A model generated the notes under the pieces. The model did not search any database. It saw nothing but the letters and a program-made list of their open reading frames with translations, and had not been told where the DNA came from. Source: Flavobacteriales bacterium (GTDB lineage: Bacteria; Bacteroidota; Bacteroidia; Flavobacteriales_D; Crocinitomicaceae). From it: DNA of 32,119 nt. Below, one piece after another: positions 1-8,036 of this stretch (its first letter is position 1; each line of letters opens with the position of its first letter). Position numbers and translations under genes: made by a program. The stretch spans positions 1-32,119 of the forward strand of contig CANMUN010000028.1 in assembly GCA_947500875.1 (NCBI GenBank), written 5' to 3'.

Positions 1-730
1 CAAGTTCGTGAGCAGTGTAGGAACTCCGCTGATGGGAGGAATGCATCCGATTTATGTGTTCAGCTACAAGCAAAAAACCATCAACGGGTTCAATTCCAGC
101 TACGACTTCCCAGCCTATGTTCCTGCTCAAGCGGAGAACAATGCAACGAACGAAGTGTACCAAAAATACTTGGCCGTGGAAACCAACAGCGCCCAAGACA
201 AGCGCGACTTGTACGGAAGCTTGACATGGATTGCGTATCCGTTGCTAACACCGGGACAAAGCTTGCTTTCAACGGATGTGAGCATCAAGTTGCGCATCAA
301 CAAAGAATATAAGAACTTTACGGCAACGGGTGCAAACGGCGGCAAGCCCATGTACGGATGGTCGATGGATGCCATTGCCACCCAATTGGGAGCGCAAGAC
401 GCCTTGAAAGATGCCTTGAAAATGATCAACGTGGTGCCGAATCCTTACTATGCCTACTCCGATTACGAGCGAACAAGAATCGATACACGCGTGAAAATTA
501 CCAATCTTCCGGATAAGTGCACCGTTCGAATTTATTCAGTGAATGGTAAGTTAATACGTACATTTAAAAAGGACAGCCCTGTTACCTCATTGGATTGGGA
601 TTTAACCAATTTCAAAGCAATACCAGTGGCAGGAGGCGTGTATTTGATCCATGTGGAGGTTCCGGATGTTGGAGAAGTGGTGTTGAAGTTTTTTGGAGGA
701 ATGAGGACTCCGGATTATCAAGGTATATAA
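1..730 (+). CDS. Secreted protein with T9SS-like C-terminal domain, 5' partial
   Basis: The frame is open from the first bases of the window, so this is the C-terminal end of a longer protein; the GTG at 8 is only the first possible start codon inside the window. The last ~100 residues resemble a T9SS type A C-terminal beta domain: a V-V-P-N-P-Y motif, then V-R-I-Y-S-V-N-G-K-L, and a G-G-V-Y-L-I-H strand near the end. Unlike most type A domains it continues past the last strand with an aromatic-rich tail ending near GGMRTPDYQGI. A PorV/PorQ-family gene follows 18 nt downstream, so the two are probably co-transcribed, and the partial protein is probably exported across the outer membrane. I do not recognise the upstream part (P-A-Y-V-P-A-Q-A region). 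The C-terminal domain is fairly clear; the function is unknown. Confidence 0.7.
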   Translation, partial: KFVSSVGTPLMGGMHPIYVFSYKQKTINGFNSSYDFPAYVPAQAENNATNEVYQKYLAVETNSAQDKRDLYGSLTWIAYPLLTPGQSLLSTDVSIKLRINKEYKNFTATGANGGKPMYGWSMDAIATQLGAQDALKDALKMINVVPNPYYAYSDYERTRIDTRVKITNLPDKCTVRIYSVNGKLIRTFKKDSPVTSLDWDLTNFKAIPVAGGVYLIHVEVPDVGEVVLKFFGGMRTPDYQGI

Positions 731-748
731 TCTAAAAAGATTAGGAGA

Positions 749-1801
749 ATGAAAATGATGAAATTGTTCAGTTTGCTGTTGGTAGGCGGTATGTCGACCA
801 TGGTATTAGCGGGTAATGAAGACCGTGTGGGTTCTGCTGGTGCCTCGCATTTATTAATAAATCCATGGGCGCGCGGTTCGGCCATTGGCGATGCAGGGGT
901 AGCTTGTATTAATGGGTTGGAAGCTCAATATAACAATATCGCAGGATTGGCTTTTACCGATAAAACCCAGATTAAGTTTAATTATTCCAATTGGATGGGA
1001 AATGCCGGAATCGGTTTAAACTCTGCGGGTATTGCACAACGTGTTGGTGAATCGAATGTGATTGCTGTAAGTGTTCAATCCATGAATTATGGAGATGTTC
1101 CGATTACTACCGTTGCGAATCCTGAGGGAAATATTGGGTTCTTCTCACCGAGAGCTAATATTTTTAACGTTGGTTTCGCGAAGAAATTTTCTTCCTCTAT
1201 TTACGGGGGGATTAATTTTAAGGTGGTTACGGAAAGTATCTTTAACCTACGTTCCAGTGGTATTGCGTTGGATGCGGGAATTCGCTATGTTACTGGGGAG
1301 CAGAACCAATTAAAATTCGGTATTGCTTTAAAGAATGTTGGTCCTGTAATGAGGTTTAAAGGAGATGGTTTATCCAACCAAGTTGAGTATGTATCGAGCG
1401 AATTTATAGCAACACTTGAACAACGTTCCGCTTCTTACGAATTGCCTTCTTTATTGAACATTGGCGGATCATATGATTTCATTTTCAGTGAAGAAAGTCG
1501 ATTAACGGTTGCGGGAGCGTTTCAAGCAAATTCCTTTTCAAAGGATCAGATCCGATTAGGTCTTGATTATGGAATGGTAACCGAAAAATTAGCTTTTAAC
1601 CTTCGAGGTGGATTTGCATACGAAAACGGCATTTTAAGTGCTGAGAATCGTTCAAATGCTCTTGTAGGACCTACCGCTGGTTTCTCCGTGGATGCGCTAG
1701 TTGGTAAAAGTAAAAGTGCATTGGGTGTTGAATATGCAGCGCGCTTTGCAGGGGTATTTGGAATCATTCATACCTTAGGTGTTACCGTAAGTTTAAAATA
1801 G
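749..1801 (+). CDS. PorV/PorQ-family outer membrane protein
   Basis: 350-residue predicted beta-barrel protein with an N-terminal signal peptide (hydrophobic LFSLLLVGG stretch, cleavage near VLAG). The mature N-terminus has the family signature: small residues, then NPWARGSAIGDAGVA and an N-N-I-A-G-L motif, matching the 'ARG-ALG-A' and 'NPAGLA' motifs of PorV/PorQ proteins. PorV is the T9SS shuttle that moves cargo from the translocon to the attachment complex; family members outside the core system often sit beside a single dedicated cargo. Here the neighbour 18 nt upstream is a T9SS-like secreted protein, which fits such a pair (inference). Three starts are possible (ATG 749, 755, 758); AGGAG at 743-747 is better placed for 755 or 758. 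A strong terminator follows at 1821. The family is fairly certain; that it is PorV itself is not. Confidence 0.75.
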   Translation: MKMMKLFSLLLVGGMSTMVLAGNEDRVGSAGASHLLINPWARGSAIGDAGVACINGLEAQYNNIAGLAFTDKTQIKFNYSNWMGNAGIGLNSAGIAQRVGESNVIAVSVQSMNYGDVPITTVANPEGNIGFFSPRANIFNVGFAKKFSSSIYGGINFKVVTESIFNLRSSGIALDAGIRYVTGEQNQLKFGIALKNVGPVMRFKGDGLSNQVEYVSSEFIATLEQRSASYELPSLLNIGGSYDFIFSEESRLTVAGAFQANSFSKDQIRLGLDYGMVTEKLAFNLRGGFAYENGILSAENRSNALVGPTAGFSVDALVGKSKSALGVEYAARFAGVFGIIHTLGVTVSLK

Positions 1802-1820
1802 TTAATTATCATATTTATTG

Positions 1821-1850
1821 AAACAAGAGGGCTTTGGCTCTCTTGTTTTC
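1821..1850 (+). terminator. Rho-independent terminator after the PorV/PorQ-family gene
   Basis: A 12-bp inverted repeat (1821-1832 with 1837-1848, one G-U pair in RNA) closes a TTTG loop. The 3' arm ends in a T-run and is followed by TTTTCGTTT. It lies 20 nt after the PorV/PorQ stop and 19 nt before greA, so it separates the two units. Confidence 0.85.
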
Positions 1851-1868
1851 GTTTAACCCAGTCTTGTT

Positions 1869-2342
1869 ATGTCACAAATAAGTTATTATTCCCCAGAAGG
1901 CTTGCAAAAATTAAAGGACGAATTGTACCACCTGATTCATGTACAACGTCCGGCTATTTCAAATCAGATCGCAGAGGCAAGAGATAAGGGTGATCTTTCG
2001 GAGAATGCCGAATACGATGCAGCGAAAGAGGCCCAAGGAATTTTGGAAATGAGAATTTCAAAATTGGAAACCACCATTGCCAATGCTCGATTGATCGATG
2101 ATTCCTCCATTGATAAATCAAGGGCTTTTATTTTATCGACCGTTAGGATCCGCAATAAAGCCAATCAAATGGAAACGCAGTACACCTTGGTTGCTGAAAG
2201 CGAGGCCAACCTTAAAGAAAAAAAGATTTCAGTAGATTCTCCCATAGGGAAGGGATTGTTAGGCAAGAAAGTTGGTGAAGTAGCTGAAATTAATACACCG
2301 GGTGGTTTAATGCATTTAGAGATTTTAGAGATTACACGCTAA
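1869..2342 (+). CDS. greA: Transcription elongation factor GreA
   Basis: 157 residues, the usual length for GreA. The factor enters the secondary channel of RNA polymerase and stimulates cleavage of backtracked RNA. The N-terminal coiled-coil carries the diagnostic acidic tip region (ARDKGDLSENAEYDAAKE, residues ~37-54), whose Asp and Glu residues act at the polymerase active site. The C-terminal FKBP-like part contains SPIGKGLLGKKVGE, a GreA signature. The stop codon TAA shares its last A with the ATG of the HIT gene (TAATG), so the two are probably translated in a coupled way. It stands just after a terminator, so it needs its own promoter; I see no clear TAnnTTTG box in the 19-nt gap. Confidence 0.95.
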   Translation: MSQISYYSPEGLQKLKDELYHLIHVQRPAISNQIAEARDKGDLSENAEYDAAKEAQGILEMRISKLETTIANARLIDDSSIDKSRAFILSTVRIRNKANQMETQYTLVAESEANLKEKKISVDSPIGKGLLGKKVGEVAEINTPGGLMHLEILEITR

Positions 2343-2731
2343 TGGCCTCAATTTTTACACGAATTATCCATCGAGAACTTCCTGCCTACACCGTAGCAGA
2401 AGATGAACGTAACATGGCAATCTTAGACATTAATCCTTTGGTGCTTGGCCATGTTTTGGTTTTTCCAAAGGTTGAAGTGGATAAAATCTACGATTTATCC
2501 GCCGACGATTATGCCGGGTTGATGTTGTTCGCACAACAAGTATCCCTTCAAGTTCAAAAGGCGTTCCCGGATAAACGTGTAGCCATGGCGGTGGTAGGAC
2601 TAGAGGTACCTCATGCACATGTCCACCTCGTTCCAATTTCCAACGTTGCTGAGTTAGATTTCACCAAGCAACGACCAAGTTTTACTCCTAATGATTTTCA
2701 TCAATGTTTAGAACGATTAAAGCAGGCTTAA
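2342..2731 (+). CDS. HIT family protein (histidine triad nucleotide hydrolase)
   Basis: 129 residues, full length for the Hint branch of the HIT superfamily. Members hydrolyse nucleoside phosphoramidates or related nucleotidyl compounds, using the central His of the HxHxH motif. Here the motif is HAHVHLVP near residues 91-98. The N-terminal IFTRIIHRELPAY and the following LDINPLVLGHVLVFPK also match the family. The start overlaps the greA stop by one base, and its last 28 bases overlap the start of the SGNH gene, so greA, HIT and SGNH probably form one unit. greA next to a HIT gene is, as I recall, common in Bacteroidota. The exact substrate cannot be read from the sequence. Confidence 0.92.
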   Translation: MASIFTRIIHRELPAYTVAEDERNMAILDINPLVLGHVLVFPKVEVDKIYDLSADDYAGLMLFAQQVSLQVQKAFPDKRVAMAVVGLEVPHAHVHLVPISNVAELDFTKQRPSFTPNDFHQCLERLKQA

Positions 2732-3690
2732 TAGCTTCGTTGTTTACCTGTTTAGGATTTAGTAATGTTGCTGCTCAGCCAATGCGAATTTTGTTTGTGG
2801 GCAACAGTTATACGCATTACAATAAAATGCCTGAAATCGTCCAGAAATTGGCCGATAAGCGGGGTGTCAAGGTGGAAATTCACATGAGTGCTGAATCGAA
2901 CCATACCTTTAAAATGCATTCAAAGCGAGAAGGATTGTTCAAGAAAATTAAGCAGCATAAGTGGGATTATGTGATTTTGCAAGGGTTTAGCCGAGAATTA
3001 GCGTTTGGAAACGAGTACATTGATACCGCGGTCGTCCCTTATGTATCTTTAATCCTTGATAGCATTTATAAAAACAATGCATGTACCAACGTTTGGCTAT
3101 ATCAAACATGGGGCTACCTTAACGGTTACTCGGATGGGAAAATCCAATGGACCTATCAGCAAATGAGCGATGAAATCCACCGAGGATACCTGTACCTTTC
3201 CGAAAAATATAAGTTACCCATAGTGCCTGTGGGTAAAGTGTGGGAAACCGTTAAAGAGAACTTTCCCAGTTATCCGTTGTACGATAGCGATGGCCAACAC
3301 CCGGCTAAATTGGGAAGTTATTTATCCGCTTATTGCTTCTATTATAGTTTACTACGTCAAACAAGCCCTATTGATTTTTACAATAGCAACAATGCATTGC
3401 AAGAAGACCAAATCCAAAAAATTGCCGCTTCGGTAATATCAAGCAATTACAACAGGTACAATTTATGGTCCAATTTCATTCAAGTGAATAAAGCGGCAAA
3501 GGGATTAGCTGTTGAGGCATTGGCGGTTTTTCCAGATGCATCAAAAGTGGTATGGGATTTTGGGGACGGGTCATCAGAAACCAACTTCTCCGCTACGCAT
3601 ACCTATAAAAAGAAAGGCAGCTACACGGTAAAAGCTACGATACACAAACCGTGTGGTAAACAGGAAATAAAACGCTTGGTGACGTTTTAA
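2704..3690 (+). CDS. Secreted SGNH-hydrolase-like protein (DUF4886-like) with C-terminal PKD domain
   Basis: 328 residues. Residues 1-25 form a signal peptide ending VAAQ. The catalytic fold starts at once with ILFVGNSYTHYN: GNSYT (Ser35) takes the place of the GDS block I of SGNH hydrolases. The C-terminal block is DGQHP, with Asp196 and His199 as candidate triad residues. Ser, Asp and His are therefore all present, and esterase or deacetylase activity on a cell-surface or environmental substrate is plausible (inference). Residues ~275-328 form a PKD-like beta domain (VVWDFGDGS, then a Y-T-V strand). There is no recognisable T9SS sorting domain, so it may be periplasmic. The start lies inside the HIT gene (28-nt overlap); it is the start that gives a complete signal peptide. 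The end overlaps the convergent acyltransferase by 4 nt. Confidence 0.75.
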   Translation: MFRTIKAGLIASLFTCLGFSNVAAQPMRILFVGNSYTHYNKMPEIVQKLADKRGVKVEIHMSAESNHTFKMHSKREGLFKKIKQHKWDYVILQGFSRELAFGNEYIDTAVVPYVSLILDSIYKNNACTNVWLYQTWGYLNGYSDGKIQWTYQQMSDEIHRGYLYLSEKYKLPIVPVGKVWETVKENFPSYPLYDSDGQHPAKLGSYLSAYCFYYSLLRQTSPIDFYNSNNALQEDQIQKIAASVISSNYNRYNLWSNFIQVNKAAKGLAVEALAVFPDASKVVWDFGDGSSETNFSATHTYKKKGSYTVKATIHKPCGKQEIKRLVTF

Positions 3691-4799
3691 TCTTTTATAC
3701 CAAATAGCCAGTTTGTTCTGGATTTAACGGGTTTTAATATGCGCTGAATGTGGGATCTATACCGATCCAATACATAAACGTAAAGCACAAAAAACAACAC
3801 AAAACTAAGTGCTGCCGGTGCAATCCAAAGAGCATTTACTCCGTGATCGAAGTACTTTTGAATGCTGTAGCGAATTCCCGGACCGTAAAGAATAAACATG
3901 TGAATAATAAAGATGCTTAGGGTGTTTTGGCCAAGTTTTAGGAATAAGTTGTTTTGTAGGTTTTTGAACCAAAAAGCTTCCGCAGAAATAAGCAAGGACA
4001 AAACCAATAATACCATACCGATTTTTAAGAATATCCAATCCAATAAATACAATTTAAAGGGAGCAATTCCTGGGAGTTCGTTCAGATAGATAAGAAACGG
4101 CTTGGAAAAAAGCACCAATAGCAGGCCCGAGAAAAAACTCGGAATAATAAATTTCCAAGAATGGATTTTCTCTTTAATTCCAACCAACATGCTTCCCAAA
4201 AATGCACCAAATAGGGTAAATCCAAGATAAGGGGTGATGGGGAATACAGAAGTTGGTCCGTGAAAAATATTTTGCACGAATTCAGGAGCCTTTTCTGGCC
4301 AATAAACATCGGACTTCAATGCGCCGAAATAAAGGTTGCTGGCAAAAAGAGCGACCGATGCAAGGAAAAAATACCACGACAGAGGCACTTTCTTGATGAG
4401 TAGGGATATTCCATAAAGCAACATGATTAGCAACAATCCAATACCGATGCATTGAAGAACGTGGAAGGCTCTCGGCTGAAGCAAGTAACCCCAAAAAAAC
4501 AGTTCTAACACCCGTTTTAAGCCTTTTCGTATCCGTTGGTTCTGAAAGTAGCCTCCACTGTTTTGATTGAGCAGTAAATACGTGAAAACAATCCCTGTTA
4601 CCGTTAAAAATACCGCAGAAGTAAATTGCCGAACGTAGGACCAAATCTCGTAGGCCAAATAGTGCTCATCTCTAAATTCGTCCGCAAGTGTCGTATCAAC
4701 AAAATGCCCCTGCAGCATCAAAAGGATTGCAATACTTCGGGCGATATCGATAAAATAAAGCCGCTTAGATGGAATGGGTTGAGCCTCTTGCACGTACAA
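3687..4799 (-). CDS. Multi-pass membrane protein, HGSNAT/DUF1624-like acyltransferase
   Basis: About 370 residues with roughly ten hydrophobic segments. The N-terminus (KRLYFIDIARSIAILLMLQ, then G-H-F) matches the first helix of the heparan-alpha-glucosaminide N-acetyltransferase/DUF1624 family, which transfers acyl groups across membranes onto sugars; the His after LMLQG is a candidate functional residue. The substrate is unknown. There is no ATG between the upstream in-frame stop (4824-4826) and the first helix, so the start must be TTG 4799, GTG 4793 or another non-ATG codon. The TTG forms the end of a perfect -7 box (TATTTTTG, 4804-4797), which favours GTG 4793 with almost no leader. The gene lies 24 nt after the TPR-OmpA gene and in the same reading frame. 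Alternative: another acyltransferase-3-type membrane enzyme. Confidence 0.6.
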   Translation of the reverse strand: MYVQEAQPIPSKRLYFIDIARSIAILLMLQGHFVDTTLADEFRDEHYLAYEIWSYVRQFTSAVFLTVTGIVFTYLLLNQNSGGYFQNQRIRKGLKRVLELFFWGYLLQPRAFHVLQCIGIGLLLIMLLYGISLLIKKVPLSWYFFLASVALFASNLYFGALKSDVYWPEKAPEFVQNIFHGPTSVFPITPYLGFTLFGAFLGSMLVGIKEKIHSWKFIIPSFFSGLLLVLFSKPFLIYLNELPGIAPFKLYLLDWIFLKIGMVLLVLSLLISAEAFWFKNLQNNLFLKLGQNTLSIFIIHMFILYGPGIRYSIQKYFDHGVNALWIAPAALSFVLFFVLYVYVLDRYRSHIQRILKPVKSRTNWLFGIKD

Positions 4800-4804
4800 A
4801 AATA
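4797..4804 (-). promoter_or_regulatory. Possible -7 promoter box before the acyltransferase gene
   Basis: TATTTTTG read on the minus strand fits TAnnTTTG exactly. No TTTG is found 19-20 nt upstream, where the 3' end of the TPR-OmpA gene lies. Transcription would start near 4793, at the candidate GTG start. Confidence 0.35.
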
Positions 4805-4823
4805 CTAAAAACTTAAGGACCTT

Positions 4824-7013
4824 TTATTTCTTCATAAAGGTGAAGTAAACCCTTACAGGCTCTTCGATTCCCTCAAAGAAAATGTCGGCAAAACAACTCG
4901 CGTGTTTGCCCGAAAATTCAGGGGTGAATTGAAATACCATTTCCGATTGATTTTCAGCCAAAGGCAACAACTTATAAACCAACCCCTCTTGGTTGAATTT
5001 TACTTCACTGACCTCTAATTCACTTACATCGTGGGTAAGAGCGATTCGTTTTGTAACAGCAACCCCCTCTTTAATCTCTTCTTCTTGAACCAATGGAGAC
5101 GCCTCAATTTTTTGCAATGCGTCGTTTTGTGACCGGGCCATGTAGAGAATTTCCACCTTTCGTTCGATGCTCGCCGCGGTGCTGTACACCGAAGCAACAC
5201 GGTCGTTGATGTCGTCCGATGTCGATTGATTCGCCGCATATTCCCCCAAGGGGACTTCCACAATTTCAAATTGAACCGATTTATTTTGGTCCAGCAGCTT
5301 TTTAAGCTGATAGTTGTTGTTTTCCAAAAATAAACGGTTTACCGAGGAGATCCTACGTTGGGTTAAGTTGACGTTGTATTGGGTAACGTTCAACGGACTG
5401 GCATACCCCCTGGAGAAGAGCAATATGGAATTCCCACGAGCAATTTCGTGTACGACCGAATCGTACAGTTTTTGAAGTACAAAATAACCGTGATCGACCT
5501 CCTCGGTAAAAAATGTCCCGAGTTTTGATTTATCCAAGGCACTGTCCAAATAATTTTGGCGAGCTCCTAGGTAATCTCGGTAAAGCACGTCGTAAGGGGC
5601 GCTGCTTTTTTTTGCATAGGACTTCGGATTGGGATAGTCATTGCGGAAATACAATTTCACAGGAAAGGTGATGGCAGGAGGCGGGGGAGGTATGGTGTCG
5701 GGTGGGTTATTTTTCTCAGGTTGTTCAACCACCGCAAAGTAAATATCGCTGCAGCACGTTGGATTTTTTTTGGAGAGACTCCCTAAGCGGTTCGACGACA
5801 CAAATATGCTGTCACCTTGGCGAAAATAATAAAGATCGTTGGCCGAATTGTTCACCGGGAGGCCGACATTTTTGGGCTTAGAAAATTGCAGTATTTCGCT
5901 AACCTCCGAATAGAACACATCGTAACCCCCATAACCATAATGCCAGGTAGAGGAGAAATACAGCCTGTTGGAATCCAAATCAAACCAAGGAGTAATCTCG
6001 TTTTCAAGGCTGTTCAAGGAACTGATGTTTTTGGGGGTTTCAAACGTCCCATTATTCTTGAGCATCGAATACCACAAATCCATTCCGCCATTTCCACCCT
6101 CGCGGTCGGAGGAAAAAAATAAATACTCCTTTCCATTTTTGAGTGCTACCCAACAAGGATTCGTGGTGTTATAACCGATGCTATTGATCAATTCGGGCAA
6201 GGTGTCCACGGTGGGATTTCCCTTGACTTCTTTGTAACGTACAATTTTACATTTGTAATTATACCCTTTGTCATCGCAAACGCTATAATAGTACCATCCG
6301 TTTTTGTCAAAACTTCCGTTTCCTGTACTCCGTTGCGGGACCGAAAGAGATTCCCATTGCTTGGGTTTTCGAAACAAAGCGCTGTCCTGCTCAGAACGGT
6401 AAGTTCGAGTTCTGTAAAACCGGGTATAGACTTCTTCATTGGTGTTGATGGAATCCGCTTTAAGGGAGGAAAAGTAAAAAACGCCGTTGTGAAAGGCATG
6501 TCCAAATTCAGCGTCGTAAGAATTGATGCTGTCGGGCATTGCTTTGACCTCTTTCCCAAAACTCAGTTTATTCTTTATCGCAAATTCGGTGGATTTAATC
6601 TCCTGTTTCGCTTTTTTATACGCGTTCTCGTCGGGAAAATCCGAAAGTTCCTTGTAAGCTTTTTTAAACAGGCTCAGCGCTTTTGCATAATCCCCTGTTT
6701 GTTTAACCATCAGAGCGTAGTATAAAATCGAGTTGCTGTATTTTTTTTCCGCATCTTCTGCATAAACTTTGGCATACCATTTTGCCGCTTCAACGTAGTT
6801 CTTGTAGGCGCGTTGTGTTTCCGCTTGTTTCCAATGAAGTTCAATGGAAGCTGAATCTAAGGCAATGGCTTGGTCGTATAGTTGAATGGCATAGTAATAA
6901 TCGCCTTTACTGAACTGTTCGTCTCCAAATTTAATCAGGTCTTTAATCTTGACTTGACCAAAACTTCCTGTCGCAATCCACAATAAGGCAAAGGCTAAAT
7001 AAAGTCTGGACAT
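4824..7013 (-). CDS. TPR / PD40 beta-propeller / OmpA-like protein (PorE/SprE-like architecture)
   Basis: 729 residues: a signal peptide (1-20, ending SFGQ), TPR-like helices (~25-140), WD40-like PD40 propeller blades (~160-430, with repeated F-F-S-S-D-R-E-G-G and Y-F-S-S motifs), a proline-rich hinge (~440) and an OmpA-like C-terminal domain (~450-625). Such proteins are usually encoded beside PorP/SprF and tie T9SS or gliding components to peptidoglycan; PorE also carries a carboxypeptidase-regulatory-like domain, which I do not see here. The OmpA domain is unusual: the normal GHTD turn is GYASP near residue 536, so the peptidoglycan-binding Asp is absent, while the N-x2-L-x3-R pattern (YNVNLTQRRISSV) and E-R-K-V-E-I are kept. 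The start overlaps the PorP/SprF end by 19 nt, so the pair is co-expressed. The last ~100 residues form a further beta domain I do not recognise. Confidence 0.75.
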   Translation of the reverse strand: MSRLYLAFALLWIATGSFGQVKIKDLIKFGDEQFSKGDYYYAIQLYDQAIALDSASIELHWKQAETQRAYKNYVEAAKWYAKVYAEDAEKKYSNSILYYALMVKQTGDYAKALSLFKKAYKELSDFPDENAYKKAKQEIKSTEFAIKNKLSFGKEVKAMPDSINSYDAEFGHAFHNGVFYFSSLKADSINTNEEVYTRFYRTRTYRSEQDSALFRKPKQWESLSVPQRSTGNGSFDKNGWYYYSVCDDKGYNYKCKIVRYKEVKGNPTVDTLPELINSIGYNTTNPCWVALKNGKEYLFFSSDREGGNGGMDLWYSMLKNNGTFETPKNISSLNSLENEITPWFDLDSNRLYFSSTWHYGYGGYDVFYSEVSEILQFSKPKNVGLPVNNSANDLYYFRQGDSIFVSSNRLGSLSKKNPTCCSDIYFAVVEQPEKNNPPDTIPPPPPAITFPVKLYFRNDYPNPKSYAKKSSAPYDVLYRDYLGARQNYLDSALDKSKLGTFFTEEVDHGYFVLQKLYDSVVHEIARGNSILLFSRGYASPLNVTQYNVNLTQRRISSVNRLFLENNNYQLKKLLDQNKSVQFEIVEVPLGEYAANQSTSDDINDRVASVYSTAASIERKVEILYMARSQNDALQKIEASPLVQEEEIKEGVAVTKRIALTHDVSELEVSEVKFNQEGLVYKLLPLAENQSEMVFQFTPEFSGKHASCFADIFFEGIEEPVRVYFTFMKK

Positions 7014-7990
7014 ACGCGGTGGTCAATTCTTTTGGGTTTGAAACGGTATAGGATGTAACGTACCGCAATTTCGAAACCTCCTCTCGCCCGACTCGCAGGA
7101 ACCAATTTTGAGGTGTTAATATCGTAGCTTAAGCCTACAAACCAATCTTTGTATTCGCAACCCAAGGAGAGAATTTGTGCGTCTTTGGCGCGAAACCATA
7201 CTCCCGCTAAGAGTGCTTTTCGAATGTAATGGTCGTTGCTTCCCGGTAAATAGTAGCGTACGGAACTGCCTAACATGAACTCATCGTATGTACCTTGTTT
7301 TGAATATTGCAGCGAGGGTAATAAATCCCAATTTGCATTCAACGACTTACAATACTTAACTTGAAAATTCAAACGAACGTCCCTGCGTATTTTGTCCTGA
7401 TAAAAACCTTGATTTGGTCGTGTTAAATTGAATAAACTGATGCCCGTTTTCACATAGTTCCTACGGTTTATATTTAAGGAATATTGGGTGCCTATACCAA
7501 GGGTTAAATTGGTCTTTTGATCGGTTTGGAAATTCTCATTGGTTGGAAGCAAAGGATTGAAGATGTATCCGTTGTATTGTGCGTCGAAATAAAAAGCATC
7601 CGTGTTGACCTGCCGGTGATTGATGCCTAAAACCATGCCTCCGCTCATAGAATGCGTGGAATCTTGGCTCAATTTAAGGTTTTTGGAAACCGTTCCCGTC
7701 GCTTCGATCGTTCTGAATTTTCCATCGCCTGCTTGGTCGTGGAACATCAAAATTCCGTAGTTGAAATACTTAGCTTTTCGATCAACACTCACAGAGAAGG
7801 TCTGAAATGGAACAGATACGCTGCGCCATTGATCCCTGAAATTACCGATAAACCGGGTATCTCCGAAGAATTCTCCTGTGTTTGCCGGATTTTGAAAAAT
7901 AGGATTGTCGTTGAATTGAGACCAATGGATGTCTTGGGCTTGTAACATGCACGGAATGCTAATCACGAAAATGGCAAGCCATCGGTTCAT
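6995..7990 (-). CDS. PorP/SprF-family T9SS membrane protein
   Basis: 331 residues with a signal peptide (1-19, ending LQAQ), followed by the PorP/SprF hallmark DIHWSQFNDNPIFQNPANTG and FRDQWRSVSVPFQTFSVSVD. The remainder is an outer-membrane beta-barrel. In Flavobacterium, SprF supports secretion of the adhesin SprB, and PorP belongs to the core T9SS machinery; extra paralogues usually serve individual type B (gliding-motility C-terminal domain) cargos. Here it is paired with the TPR-PD40-OmpA gene (19-nt overlap). The type B cargo at 15202-19062 is a possible client, though not adjacent. A promoter with both elements stands directly before the ATG, so it starts its own transcript rather than simply following the SDR gene 46 nt upstream. 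Confidence 0.9.
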   Translation of the reverse strand: MNRWLAIFVISIPCMLQAQDIHWSQFNDNPIFQNPANTGEFFGDTRFIGNFRDQWRSVSVPFQTFSVSVDRKAKYFNYGILMFHDQAGDGKFRTIEATGTVSKNLKLSQDSTHSMSGGMVLGINHRQVNTDAFYFDAQYNGYIFNPLLPTNENFQTDQKTNLTLGIGTQYSLNINRRNYVKTGISLFNLTRPNQGFYQDKIRRDVRLNFQVKYCKSLNANWDLLPSLQYSKQGTYDEFMLGSSVRYYLPGSNDHYIRKALLAGVWFRAKDAQILSLGCEYKDWFVGLSYDINTSKLVPASRARGGFEIAVRYILYRFKPKRIDHRVCPDFI

Positions 7991-7994
7991 ATCG

Positions 7995-8025
7995 TAAATG
8001 TATCAAAAAAGGTTATGATTTCAAA
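7995..8025 (-). promoter_or_regulatory. Bacteroidota-type promoter of the PorP/SprF gene
   Basis: On the minus strand TTTG (8025-8022) is followed by 19 nt and TACATTTA (8002-7995), one mismatch from TAnnTTTG. Transcription would begin about at the ATG (7990), so the mRNA would be leaderless or nearly so. A short GC-rich inverted repeat (AGCC/GGCT, about 8027-8039) just upstream could be a weak end for the SDR transcript. Confidence 0.6.
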
Positions 8026-8036
8026 GCCCCCAAAGG

